Assembly (NCBI GenBank): GCA_016177805.1
Contig: JACOUN010000120.1
Span: 1 to 41,464 of the forward strand
Direction of reading: 5' to 3'
From: Rhodocyclales bacterium
GTDB taxonomy: Bacteria; Pseudomonadota; Gammaproteobacteria; Burkholderiales; Rhodocyclaceae
DNA: 41,464 nt
In this document: in pieces, positions 1 to 6,619 of the stretch
How the letters are laid out: each line of letters opens with the position of its first letter
Numbering within the stretch: position 1 is the stretch's first letter
Position numbers and translations under genes: made by a program
Notes under the pieces: model-generated
Seen by the model: only the letters and a program-made list of their open reading frames with translations
Database searches by the model: none
Told to the model about the DNA's origin: nothing

Positions 1-444
1 CATGTAGGCGGCGACGCGGTCGCCACGCGTGACGCCGGCCGCGCGCAGCGCGGCGGCCAGGTGTGCGACGGCGCGGTACAGTTCGCCGTGGGTGAGGCGG
101 TGCTTGACCTTGTCCTCGCCCCAGAACACCAGCGCGTCGGTGGCGTCGCGGCTGCGCAGCAGGTTCTGCGCGAAGTTCAGGCGCGCTTCGGGAAACCAGC
201 GCGCGCCGGGCATACGCTCGCCGTCGACCAGTACGGTGGCGCCGCGCTCGCCCACCACTTCGCCGTATTCCCAGAGGCTGGTCCAGAACCGTTCGGGCTG
301 GCCGACCGACCAGGCGTGCAGCGCGTCATAGTCGGGTAGCGCAACGCCCCAGCGTTGTTCGCATTGCCGCGCGAAGGCGGTGATGTTGGCCCGAGCGATG
401 CGCTCGGGCGTGGGCTGCCACAGCGGCGCGGTTTCGTTGCTCAT
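1..444 (-). CDS. Acetoacetyl-CoA synthetase, N-terminal part (runs off window)
   Basis: The reverse strand from the ATG at 442-444 is open for 148 codons to the window edge, so only the N-terminus is present. The protein begins MSNETAPLWQPTPERIARA and contains WFPEARLNFAQNLL, which is typical of the acetyl-CoA synthetase N-terminal domain (ACAS_N) in the acetoacetyl-CoA synthetase subgroup of the ANL superfamily. These enzymes activate acetoacetate with ATP and CoA, linking ketone-body or PHB turnover to acetyl-CoA. The AMP-binding and catalytic motifs lie outside the window. A good Shine-Dalgarno (AGGAGAG) stands 6 nt before the ATG. It follows a thioesterase gene by 40 nt on the same strand, probably in one transcript. 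A different short-chain acyl-CoA synthetase is possible, because substrate specificity cannot be read from this fragment. Confidence 0.85.
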   Translation of the reverse strand, partial: MSNETAPLWQPTPERIARANITAFARQCEQRWGVALPDYDALHAWSVGQPERFWTSLWEYGEVVGERGATVLVDGERMPGARWFPEARLNFAQNLLRSRDATDALVFWGEDKVKHRLTHGELYRAVAHLAAALRAAGVTRGDRVAAYM

Positions 445-484
445 CTACTCTCTCCTGCCAGGTTTTCGTTTATCACACCGGCCG

Positions 485-901
485 TCACGCGTCCGGCTGA
501 AACAGCGCCCGCACCGGCTCCGGCAACGGCACGGACTTGCCGGTCTGCACGTCCATCCACACCACCTTGGCCGCGCCCTCGGCGTAGAGCCTGTCGTCGC
601 CCTCGACCCGCAGTTCGTACCAGGTCATGACGCTGCTGCGCCCAGGCTTTCCGCCGAACAGCCGGACTTCCGCTGTCGCGGGATAGTTTACCGGGATCAG
701 GAAAGTGCAGTCAGCATTGATGATGACCGGCCCGCTGGTGGCCTCGGAGCGGACCGGGTAGCCCATCTGCTCTATCCACTCGACCCGCGCCTGTTCGAAG
801 AAGCGGAAGTACAAGGTGTTGTTGAGATGCCCGTAGGCATCCATGTCGCCCCAGCGCACCGGGATGCGGGTGGTGCGCAGCAGTTTTCTTTCCTTATCCA
901 A
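485..901 (-). CDS. 4HBT-type acyl-CoA thioesterase (YbgC/FadM-like)
   Basis: A 138-residue hotdog-fold protein. The N-terminal segment VRWGDMDAYGHLNNTLYFRFFEQAR carries the 4HBT signature, with the catalytic Asp (D in GDMD) and the H-N-N-x-x-Y region, so it should hydrolyse an acyl-CoA thioester in the cytoplasm. The length is usual for the family and there is no signal peptide. The start appears to be TTG at 899-901: AGGAG lies 7 nt upstream and no ATG fits as well. It is followed 40 nt later by acetoacetyl-CoA synthetase, and a perfect 18-bp palindrome lies 41 nt upstream of its start, so it is probably regulated by a TetR-type repressor. Its context suggests short- or medium-chain acyl-CoA metabolism. 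The chain length cannot be told from sequence. Confidence 0.88.
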   Translation of the reverse strand: MDKERKLLRTTRIPVRWGDMDAYGHLNNTLYFRFFEQARVEWIEQMGYPVRSEATSGPVIINADCTFLIPVNYPATAEVRLFGGKPGRSSVMTWYELRVEGDDRLYAEGAAKVVWMDVQTGKSVPLPEPVRALFQPDA

Positions 902-942
902 ATCGCACTCCTGAACGTGGTTATTCCTGTCCGGCTAATGTA

Positions 943-960
943 ACATACGGTTCCGTATGT
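943..960. promoter_or_regulatory. TetR-type operator palindrome
   Basis: ACATACGG-TT-CCGTATGT is a perfect 8-2-8 inverted repeat placed 41 nt upstream of the thioesterase start, where it would cover a promoter. The size, symmetry and AT-rich outer arms are those of TetR-family operators, and such regulators often govern fatty-acid or acyl-CoA genes in Betaproteobacteria. No tetR gene lies in the window, so the cognate protein is unknown. Confidence 0.55.
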
Positions 961-1003
961 CAGCGGACGCCCCGGCACGCATGCACGAAGCGGCCAGCAC
1001 CCC

Positions 1004-1061
1004 CGTAGGAGCGGCTTTAGCCGCGAAAGCAGTGTTGTTCGCGGCTAAAGCCGCTCCTACG
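1004..1061. repeat. REP-like inverted repeat, copy A
   Basis: Two perfect 24-bp complementary arms (1004-1027 and 1038-1061) are separated by 10 nt. The core is GTAGGAGCGGCTTTAGCCGC, and each arm also contains its own short palindrome (GCGGCTTTAGCCGC). The same unit recurs at 2916-2976, 11447-11546 and 15567-15697. The form resembles the GTAGGAGCGG REP family of Pseudomonas and relatives. No REP-associated (RAYT) transposase is present in the window. Confidence 0.85.
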
Positions 1062-1250
1062 ACGCGTGCAACCCCCTGCCAACGCGCCAGGACTGATGGC
1101 GCGCGTTTCATGCGATTGTCTTTCCCCGGCGCGTCCCGGCAGTAGACAAACCGTCATCAAGCACTAAACTTGCTGCCGACGCAATGTAAGCATTCTGTAA
1201 GTATCGTCCGACCCGCCCAGTGACGGCGGGCGCACAACGAGGAGATGGCA

Positions 1251-2894
1251 ATGGAACGCGAATCGATGGAGTTTGATGTCCTGATTGTCGGCGGCGGCCC
1301 GGCGGGTCTGGCGGCGGCGATCCGGCTCAAGCAACTGGCGGATGAGAAGGGACGCGAACTGTCCATCTGCCTGATCGAAAAGGGAGCCGAGATCGGCGCC
1401 CATTCGCTGTCCGGCGCGGTACTCGATCCGCGCGCGCTGAACGAACTGATCCCCGACTGGAAGGACAAGGGCGCCCCGATCAAGACCGAGGTAACCGAAG
1501 ACCGCTTCATGTTCCTGTCGGAGACCGGCGCGCGCGGCGTGCCGAACGCCTTCCTGCCGGGCTGTTTCCAGAACCACGGCAACTACATCGTGCGCCTCGG
1601 GCACCTGACCAAGTGGCTAGGCGAGCAGGCCGAAGCGATGGGCATCGAGGTGTATCCCGGCTTTGCCGCCGCTGAAATCCTGTTTGACGCCCAGGGCGCG
1701 GTCAAGGGCATCGCCACCGGCGACATGGGCCTCACGCGCGAAGGCGAACCCGGCCCCAACCACCAGCCGGGCATGGAACTGCACGCCAAGTACACGCTGT
1801 TCGCCGAAGGCTGCCGCGGCCACCTGGGCAAGATCCTGGAAGAGAAATTCAAGCTGCGCGACGGCGCCGACCCGCAGACCTACGGCATCGGCATCAAGGA
1901 ACTGTGGGAGATCAAGCCCGAGCTGCACACGCCGGGCCTGGTCATGCACACCGCCGGTTGGCCGCTGGCGGCCGATACCTACGGCGGCTCGTTCTTCTAT
2001 CACCTTGAAGACAACCTCGTGGCGGTCGGTTTCGTCGTCGGCCTGAACTACACCAACCCCTATCTGTCGCCGTACGAGGAGTTCCAGCGCTTCAAGACCC
2101 ACCCCAAGATGCGCCCCTACTTCGAGGGCGCCAAGCGCCTGTCCTACGGCGCGCGCGCGATCGTCACCGGCGGTCTGCAATCGCTGCCCAAAACCGTGTT
2201 CCCCGGTGGCGCGCTGATCGGCGATGACGCGGGGTATCTGAATGCCTCGCGCATCAAGGGCATCCACGCCGCGCTCAAGTCCGGCATGCTCGCCGCCGAA
2301 GCTGCCTTCGACGCGCTCGCAGCCGAGCGCAGCGGCGACGAACTCGACGCCTACCCACGAGCCTTCAGCCAAAGCTGGCTGCATGAAGAACTGCACAAGG
2401 CACGAAACTTCAAGCCGCTGATGAAGAAGGGCCTGTGGCTGGGGTCGCTGCTGTTCGGCATGGACCAGATGCTGTTGCGCGGCAAGGCGCCGTGGACGCT
2501 GCACAACACCGCCGACCATCTGGCGCTGAAGAAGGCCAGCGAGTGTACGCCGATCAATTACCCGAAACCCGACGGCGTGGTGAGCTTCGACCGGCTGTCG
2601 TCGGTGTTCCTGTCCAACACCAACCACGAGGAAGAGCAGCCCTGTCACCTGCAGCTCAAGGACCCGTCGGTGGCGATCCGCGTCAATCTTGAGCTGTATG
2701 ACGCCCCCGAACAGCGCTACTGCCCGGCCGGGGTGTATGAGATCGTGCGCGACGCGGACGGCAAGAATCCGAAGCTGCAGATCAACGCGCAGAACTGCGT
2801 GCACTGCAAGACCTGCGACATCAAGGACCCGACCCAGAACATCAACTGGGTGGTGCCGCAAGGTGGCGAGGGGCCGCTTTACCAGGGGATGTGA
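1251..2894 (+). CDS. Electron transfer flavoprotein-ubiquinone oxidoreductase
   Basis: 547 residues, full length for ETF-QO. It moves electrons from reduced electron transfer flavoprotein (fed by acyl-CoA dehydrogenases) to ubiquinone at the inner membrane. The N-terminal FAD-binding site is visible as VLIVGGGPAGLAAA. The C-terminus has the ferredoxin-like [4Fe-4S] segment NCVHCKTCDIKDPTQNINW, diagnostic for the family. I chose ATG 1251 rather than the in-frame ATG at 1245 because GAGGAG at 1239-1244 then has a normal 6-nt spacing, while it would touch the upstream ATG. It stands alone on the plus strand, divergent from the thioesterase/acetoacetyl-CoA synthetase pair, so beta-oxidation-type metabolism is the common theme. 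A REP-like hairpin follows 21 nt after the stop and may end or stabilise the transcript. Confidence 0.97.
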   Translation: MERESMEFDVLIVGGGPAGLAAAIRLKQLADEKGRELSICLIEKGAEIGAHSLSGAVLDPRALNELIPDWKDKGAPIKTEVTEDRFMFLSETGARGVPNAFLPGCFQNHGNYIVRLGHLTKWLGEQAEAMGIEVYPGFAAAEILFDAQGAVKGIATGDMGLTREGEPGPNHQPGMELHAKYTLFAEGCRGHLGKILEEKFKLRDGADPQTYGIGIKELWEIKPELHTPGLVMHTAGWPLAADTYGGSFFYHLEDNLVAVGFVVGLNYTNPYLSPYEEFQRFKTHPKMRPYFEGAKRLSYGARAIVTGGLQSLPKTVFPGGALIGDDAGYLNASRIKGIHAALKSGMLAAEAAFDALAAERSGDELDAYPRAFSQSWLHEELHKARNFKPLMKKGLWLGSLLFGMDQMLLRGKAPWTLHNTADHLALKKASECTPINYPKPDGVVSFDRLSSVFLSNTNHEEEQPCHLQLKDPSVAIRVNLELYDAPEQRYCPAGVYEIVRDADGKNPKLQINAQNCVHCKTCDIKDPTQNINWVVPQGGEGPLYQGM

Positions 2895-2915
2895 TCCCAT
2901 CGCCTGGCAGCCCCA

Positions 2916-2976
2916 TCGCAGGAGCGGCTTTAGCCGCGAACAACAACCGTTTTCGCGGCTAAAGCCGCTCCTGCGA
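2916..2976. repeat. REP-like inverted repeat, copy B
   Basis: Perfect 25-bp arms (2916-2940 and 2952-2976) flank an 11-nt loop. The sequence is the same as copy A except for GCAGG in place of GTAGG, changed on both arms so that pairing is kept. It lies between the convergent ETF-QO and crp/fnr-type genes, where it could act as a bidirectional transcript end, though there is no U-tract. Confidence 0.85.
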
Positions 2977-3027
2977 AATGCTCAGCGGATTACAAGCGGA
3001 CTCGGGGTTCATACGACCTCCCCGCGC

Positions 3028-3624
3028 TTACTTCACCGTCACCCACACCTGACGTTCGCGCGAATTGCCGCGAACGTCCAGTTCGCCGGTTTCCTTCAGC
3101 CGCGAAATCGTGCGCGACACGGTTTCCACCGTGAGGCCGGTCATCTCGGCGATGTCGCGCAACTGCGGCAGCGCCACCCGCACCAGCTTGCGCCCGTGCG
3201 CAAGCCCCCGCCCCATCAGTGCCAGCAAGCGGTTGATGCGCCGGTCGGGCGACCCGTTGCGCAATGCCAGGGTATCGGCGGCGCGATCTTCGGTGGTGGT
3301 CAACGCCTGCAGCAGCACCTCGGGACTGGCGCGCTCGGCCACGGCGCCCCACGGTTCTATCATCACCGGGGTGAGCGCGCGCGCGGCGAAGGTATAGCTG
3401 CCCAGCAGCAGCGTTTCGGCACCGATGACATCGCCGGCCAGTGCCAGTCCGCCGAACTCCGGCCCCTCTTCGCCGATCCGGTCCAGGCGCACCACGCCCA
3501 GCATGACCCGCCACGCGCCACCCGCCTGGCCGGCCTCGTAGATACCCTTGCCGCGCGCGATGGCGTGCCAGCCTTCGCCAGCGTCAATGGCGTTTGCTAC
3601 CCGCAAATCATGCTTGCCGCTCAT
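3028..3624 (-). CDS. Crp/Fnr-family transcriptional regulator
   Basis: 198 residues: a shortened cyclic-nucleotide-binding-like beta-barrel domain (about 1-105), a dimerisation helix, and a C-terminal winged helix (about 145-190). The recognition helix TVETVSRTISRL puts E167, S170 and R171 in the E-x-x-S-R pattern of FNR/ANR/DNR, which reads TTGAT half-sites. The protein has no cysteine at all, so it cannot hold the FNR iron-sulphur cluster. A DNR-type (haem/NO) or ligand-free mode is more likely. AGGAG lies 7-8 nt before the ATG. It is the last gene of the copper/TonB operon, 49 nt after exbD. A TTGAT-N4-GTCAA box is present at the head of that operon, so autoregulation is plausible but inferred. 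Confidence 0.88.
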   Translation of the reverse strand: MSGKHDLRVANAIDAGEGWHAIARGKGIYEAGQAGGAWRVMLGVVRLDRIGEEGPEFGGLALAGDVIGAETLLLGSYTFAARALTPVMIEPWGAVAERASPEVLLQALTTTEDRAADTLALRNGSPDRRINRLLALMGRGLAHGRKLVRVALPQLRDIAEMTGLTVETVSRTISRLKETGELDVRGNSRERQVWVTVK

Positions 3625-3673
3625 GTTGGTGCTCCTGCACGTGGTTGCGGGGGATCATCCCGCCGACTCGACT

Positions 3674-4126
3674 TCAATTGCGGCCATCATCCCATTTCAG
3701 ATCCGCCGCCGCGCCTTCGGTGACGAAGGCAATGCGGGTAATGCCCACCCGTTGCGCCGCCGCCATCAGCAAGGTCACGCGCTCATAGCGCGCGCCACGC
3801 CAAGCGCGCAGGTGCAGACTGGGCCTGGGTCCGGATTCCGACGCAATATTGGCGAGCAACTCGACCAGCGTGTCGTAGCCCACCTGCTCGCCGTTGAAGA
3901 ACAACCGATCCGACTCGTCCAGTGATAGATGAAGGATGCGTTCCGGTTTTTCAAGGGGGGCGCTGTCGACACGCGGCAAATCGACCGGCACCGCCTGCTG
4001 CATCAGCGGTGCGGTGATGATGAAGATCACCAGCAGCACCAACATCACGTCCACCAGCGGAATCATGTTGATCTCGGCCATCGGCTGCGCGGTGCCGGCC
4101 GGACCACTTTTCATGCTGAATGCCAT
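3674..4126 (-). CDS. exbD: ExbD/TolR-family biopolymer transport protein
   Basis: 150 residues with a short cytoplasmic N-terminus, one membrane segment (about 22-40) and a periplasmic domain. The segment NMIPLVDVMLVLLVIFIITAP contains the conserved membrane Asp, D26, which carries the proton path in ExbD/TolR. With ExbB it converts proton-motive force to movement of TonB. It starts 10 nt after the exbB stop on the same strand. Because tonB and a TonB-dependent receptor gene sit in the same operon, ExbD rather than TolR is the right reading; no tolA, tolB or pal genes are nearby. Confidence 0.93.
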   Translation of the reverse strand: MAFSMKSGPAGTAQPMAEINMIPLVDVMLVLLVIFIITAPLMQQAVPVDLPRVDSAPLEKPERILHLSLDESDRLFFNGEQVGYDTLVELLANIASESGPRPSLHLRAWRGARYERVTLLMAAAQRVGITRIAFVTEGAAADLKWDDGRN

Positions 4127-4136
4127 CGCCCCGCCC

Positions 4137-4871
4137 TCACGCTGCCTGGGCGCTGCGCAGCGGCGTCACCTTGGCCGCGTCGTCATGCGCGCCGATGCGT
4201 ATTCCGGCCACGAGGTAGGCATGCAGGCTGTGAGCAAAGCCATCCAGTTGCGCCAGTACCAGGCGGTTGGCGCGGGTAAACGCGTTGTACGCCAGTACCG
4301 CCGGAATCGCGACGAACAGGCCGCACGCGGTCATGATCAGGGCTTCGCCGACCGGCCCGGCGACCTGGTCCAGCGCCACCGCCGACGCTCCCGACAGGCC
4401 GATCAGGGCATGGTAGATGCCCCACACCGTGCCCAGCAGCCCGACAAAGGGCGCGGTCGCACCCACCGACGCGAGCATGGTCAGCCCACGCTCGACCCGC
4501 GCCTGCGCGAACACCGTGGATTGCTGCAGGCTGCGCCCGATGAACTCGCTCGCGTCGACGCCCGCGCCTATGCCCTCGGCGGTGCGCGACTCGTACGCCT
4601 GCGCGGCTTCCATCGCATCCGCCGCGACCCCGGCAAACACCCCGCTACGATCCTCGCGGCGCACCGCCGCCAGCGCTTCCTCGCGCGAACTCGCCGCCCA
4701 GAAAGCACGGGTGGCGCGCGGCAGGCAGCGCCGCAGCTGGAGCTGCGCCACCCCCTTGCCCACGATGATGGTCCAGCTCATCACCGACATCAATCCCAGC
4801 AACGCGGCGACCCCCAGCGTGACCATGTCGCCCTGCGTCAGCAACTGCGCGATTCCCAGTTTTTCGTTCAT
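4137..4871 (-). CDS. exbB: ExbB/TolQ-family proton channel subunit
   Basis: 244 residues with the MotA/TolQ/ExbB domain. Three membrane segments are visible: near 17-40 (MVTLGVAALLGLMSVMSWTIIVG), about 135-160 (MLASVGATAPFVGLLGTVWGIYHAL, the family signature) and about 175-200 (LIMTACGLFVAIPAVLAYNAF). It forms the pentameric inner-membrane motor with ExbD. It lies between a thioredoxin-like gene (25 nt upstream) and exbD. The presence of a private ExbB-ExbD-TonB set beside a receptor implies a dedicated energiser for that receptor. Confidence 0.94.
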   Translation of the reverse strand: MNEKLGIAQLLTQGDMVTLGVAALLGLMSVMSWTIIVGKGVAQLQLRRCLPRATRAFWAASSREEALAAVRREDRSGVFAGVAADAMEAAQAYESRTAEGIGAGVDASEFIGRSLQQSTVFAQARVERGLTMLASVGATAPFVGLLGTVWGIYHALIGLSGASAVALDQVAGPVGEALIMTACGLFVAIPAVLAYNAFTRANRLVLAQLDGFAHSLHAYLVAGIRIGAHDDAAKVTPLRSAQAA

Positions 4872-4896
4872 GACACTACGCCTCCTGCCTGCCTCA

Positions 4897-5397
4897 TCAT
4901 CGTCCAGAGGCCGGTTGAACCAGCCCCAGCAGTTCGTACACCCGCTCCGCCTTCACCACGCCGGACACCGCCATGACCCCACCGCGCCCGTCGAAGAACA
5001 AGGTGCGCGGCAACTCGCCGCCCCACGCTGGATCGATGGCATACGCAAGCGCCTCGGGCGCGTCGCCGCCGTAGGCGTAGCGGCCCGCGCCCACCCCCAG
5101 ACTATCGAGCACGCGCGCGTGCTCGGGCAGCGGCTGTTCGACCGCCAGCGTGAGCAGGCGCAGGCGCGGATCGGCTTCGACCAGCTCGGCGAACACGGCG
5201 AGGTTCTTCTTGCAGTACACGCAGTCGAGCGACCACAGCTTGAGCAGGGTCGGCGCGTTGTGGCTGGCGGGTGCCGCCAGCGCCCGTGCGTCGGCGCGCT
5301 CCAGCGTGGTGAAGCCGTGTGTCGAATCCGCAGCCACAGCGCCACCCACGATCCCGAGCATGCAGGCAGCCGCCAGCCAGCGTTTCATTGCGTTCAT
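4897..5397 (-). CDS. Exported thioredoxin-like protein
   Basis: 166 residues. The N-terminus MNAMKRWLAAACMLGIVGGAV is a signal peptide, so the protein should act in the periplasm. The thioredoxin-like fold carries the redox pair C59-V-Y-C62 within KLWSLDCVYCKKN, followed by a TlpA-like body; a cis-Pro region (GELPRTLFFD) lies near 130. It probably reduces or passes on disulfides, for example keeping copper ligands of Sco- or PCuAC-like partners reduced; that role is inferred from the operon. The start ATG overlaps the stop of the beta-propeller gene (ATGA), which indicates translational coupling. It differs from classical TlpA in length and in its CVYC active site. Confidence 0.82.
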   Translation of the reverse strand: MNAMKRWLAAACMLGIVGGAVAADSTHGFTTLERADARALAAPASHNAPTLLKLWSLDCVYCKKNLAVFAELVEADPRLRLLTLAVEQPLPEHARVLDSLGVGAGRYAYGGDAPEALAYAIDPAWGGELPRTLFFDGRGGVMAVSGVVKAERVYELLGLVQPASGR

Positions 5398-6617
5398 TTA
5401 AGCGGATACCCCTTCATGCCTTCATGCTCGGTGTTCCAGAACACGAACAGTTGTTCGCCATCGCGCAGCAGACGCGGCTGGTCCGCCGCCCCGGTGGTGC
5501 TGGCGATATCGGTCGCGATGAAGCTGCGTCCGCCGTCCTCGGAGACTTCCGTCCACAGGTGGGTGCGTTCGCCATCGAACTCCTTCCACGCAATCGCGAC
5601 CCGACCCTTGCTCACCGCGATGTCGGCATGCGCGGCACGCGGACCGCCCACCGTGCGCTGACCATCGATCGCGCCACGGCCCAGCCGCCCGTAGTACACG
5701 CGCCCCACTCCGTCGCGCTGGTTGAACCACACCGCGTGGCGGGTGCCGTCCTCGGCGATCGCCAGCGACGGCCCGTGGTGCGGGCAGGCGTCGATCTTCC
5801 ACCCATCGAAGGTCACACGTTCGACGCTGGCGGCACTGCCGTCGGGCGCGAGGCGCGCCAGCGCGTGATCGCGTTCGTTGGGCTCGAACACATGCCGCCA
5901 CAGCAGCAGCGGTTGCCCACCGACATCCTTGGTCAGCGTCAGGCGGCAACATTGGCAGCTATGGTCGGCAACCTTCACCTCCGGTCTGAAGCTGCGTCCG
6001 TCGTCATCCGAGATCGCGGTGTAGATGGCCGAACCGCGATAGTCGGTGCCGGTCTGGTCCGCCGCCGCCCTGCCCCGGCCATCTATCCAGGCCACGATCA
6101 ACTGCCCGGTATCGGTCATCAGCATGGTGTTGAAGCTGTGGCCGATGATGGCGCGATCGTGGTGCACGGTGACCGGCGCATCGAAGTGCTTGCCGTCGGC
6201 CGAGCGGGCGAAGCGGATGTCGCCGGTGAAGCGCTGCTCGAAGGCGCGCGCCCACGACACCATCACCGCGCCATCCTTGCCAAACTCCAGGCGGGGGCGA
6301 TTTTCGCCGTCGGCCGATATCGCCTCCGGCTCGCGATTAACCTGGGCCACGTCGGCCCAGCTCACCCCCTGATCGGTGCTGCGCAACAGCACCACATGCT
6401 CGCCACGTTTGGTGACGGCGTGCCAGGTGCCATCGGGGGTGATCGCCACGCTTGTTCCCAGCGCCGGACGCAGTGCCTTGGGTACCGCTGCCTTGGGCGC
6501 GGCCTGGTGTTCCTGATGCGCCGCCGCCACACCCGCCGCAACCACCATCGCGCACGCGAACAGCGTGCGCCGCCAACTGCCGGACCACCGGCCTGTCATC
6601 GAGTTGATCGCGCCCAT
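5394..6617 (-). CDS. Periplasmic BNR/Asp-box beta-propeller, possible metal binder
   Basis: 407 residues from ATG 6617. A signal peptide covers about 12-35 (WSGSWRRTLFACAMVVAAG, then cleavage near AAAH). The rest is a six-bladed-type propeller with Asp-box repeats (STDQGVSW, SDDDGRSF, SEDGGRSF, SADGKHF). Automated annotation would likely say exo-alpha-sialidase, but I do not see the sialidase catalytic set. Two motifs stand out: H219-S-C-Q-C-C (Cys 221, 223, 224) and A-C278-P-H-H-G (Cys 278, His 280, His 281), good candidates for a copper or haem site. The gene follows the receptor stop by 2 nt and overlaps the thioredoxin gene. The ATG at 6600 is an alternative start. I infer a periplasmic metal-handling role and would not call it a sialidase. 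Confidence 0.8.
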   Translation of the reverse strand: MGAINSMTGRWSGSWRRTLFACAMVVAAGVAAAHQEHQAAPKAAVPKALRPALGTSVAITPDGTWHAVTKRGEHVVLLRSTDQGVSWADVAQVNREPEAISADGENRPRLEFGKDGAVMVSWARAFEQRFTGDIRFARSADGKHFDAPVTVHHDRAIIGHSFNTMLMTDTGQLIVAWIDGRGRAAADQTGTDYRGSAIYTAISDDDGRSFRPEVKVADHSCQCCRLTLTKDVGGQPLLLWRHVFEPNERDHALARLAPDGSAASVERVTFDGWKIDACPHHGPSLAIAEDGTRHAVWFNQRDGVGRVYYGRLGRGAIDGQRTVGGPRAAHADIAVSKGRVAIAWKEFDGERTHLWTEVSEDGGRSFIATDIASTTGAADQPRLLRDGEQLFVFWNTEHEGMKGYPLK

Positions 6618-6619
6618 GA

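Larger units (their letters stand above)
902..1250. other. Divergent intergenic region, thioesterase / ETF-QO
   Basis: This 349-bp stretch has no convincing gene. It holds the leftward promoter zone with a palindromic operator (943-960), a strong REP-like hairpin (1004-1061), and about 190 bp leading into the ETF-QO gene, whose promoter I could not place with confidence. The small open frame at 957-1145 runs through the hairpin and is not credible. Confidence 0.6.

Noticed and set aside
1004..1061. Reading the REP-like hairpins as rho-independent terminators
   Set aside because: Stems are long and GC-rich but have no U-tract, and copy A lies between divergent genes, where no terminator is needed.
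1617..2900. 427-codon open frame on the minus strand
   Set aside because: Antisense to ETF-QO, low-complexity product and no ribosome-binding site. Composition artefact.
5394..6617. Calling the propeller gene an exo-alpha-sialidase
   Set aside because: Asp boxes occur in many unrelated propellers. The catalytic Arg triad and the usual sialidase motif set were not seen, and the gene context is copper/TonB.
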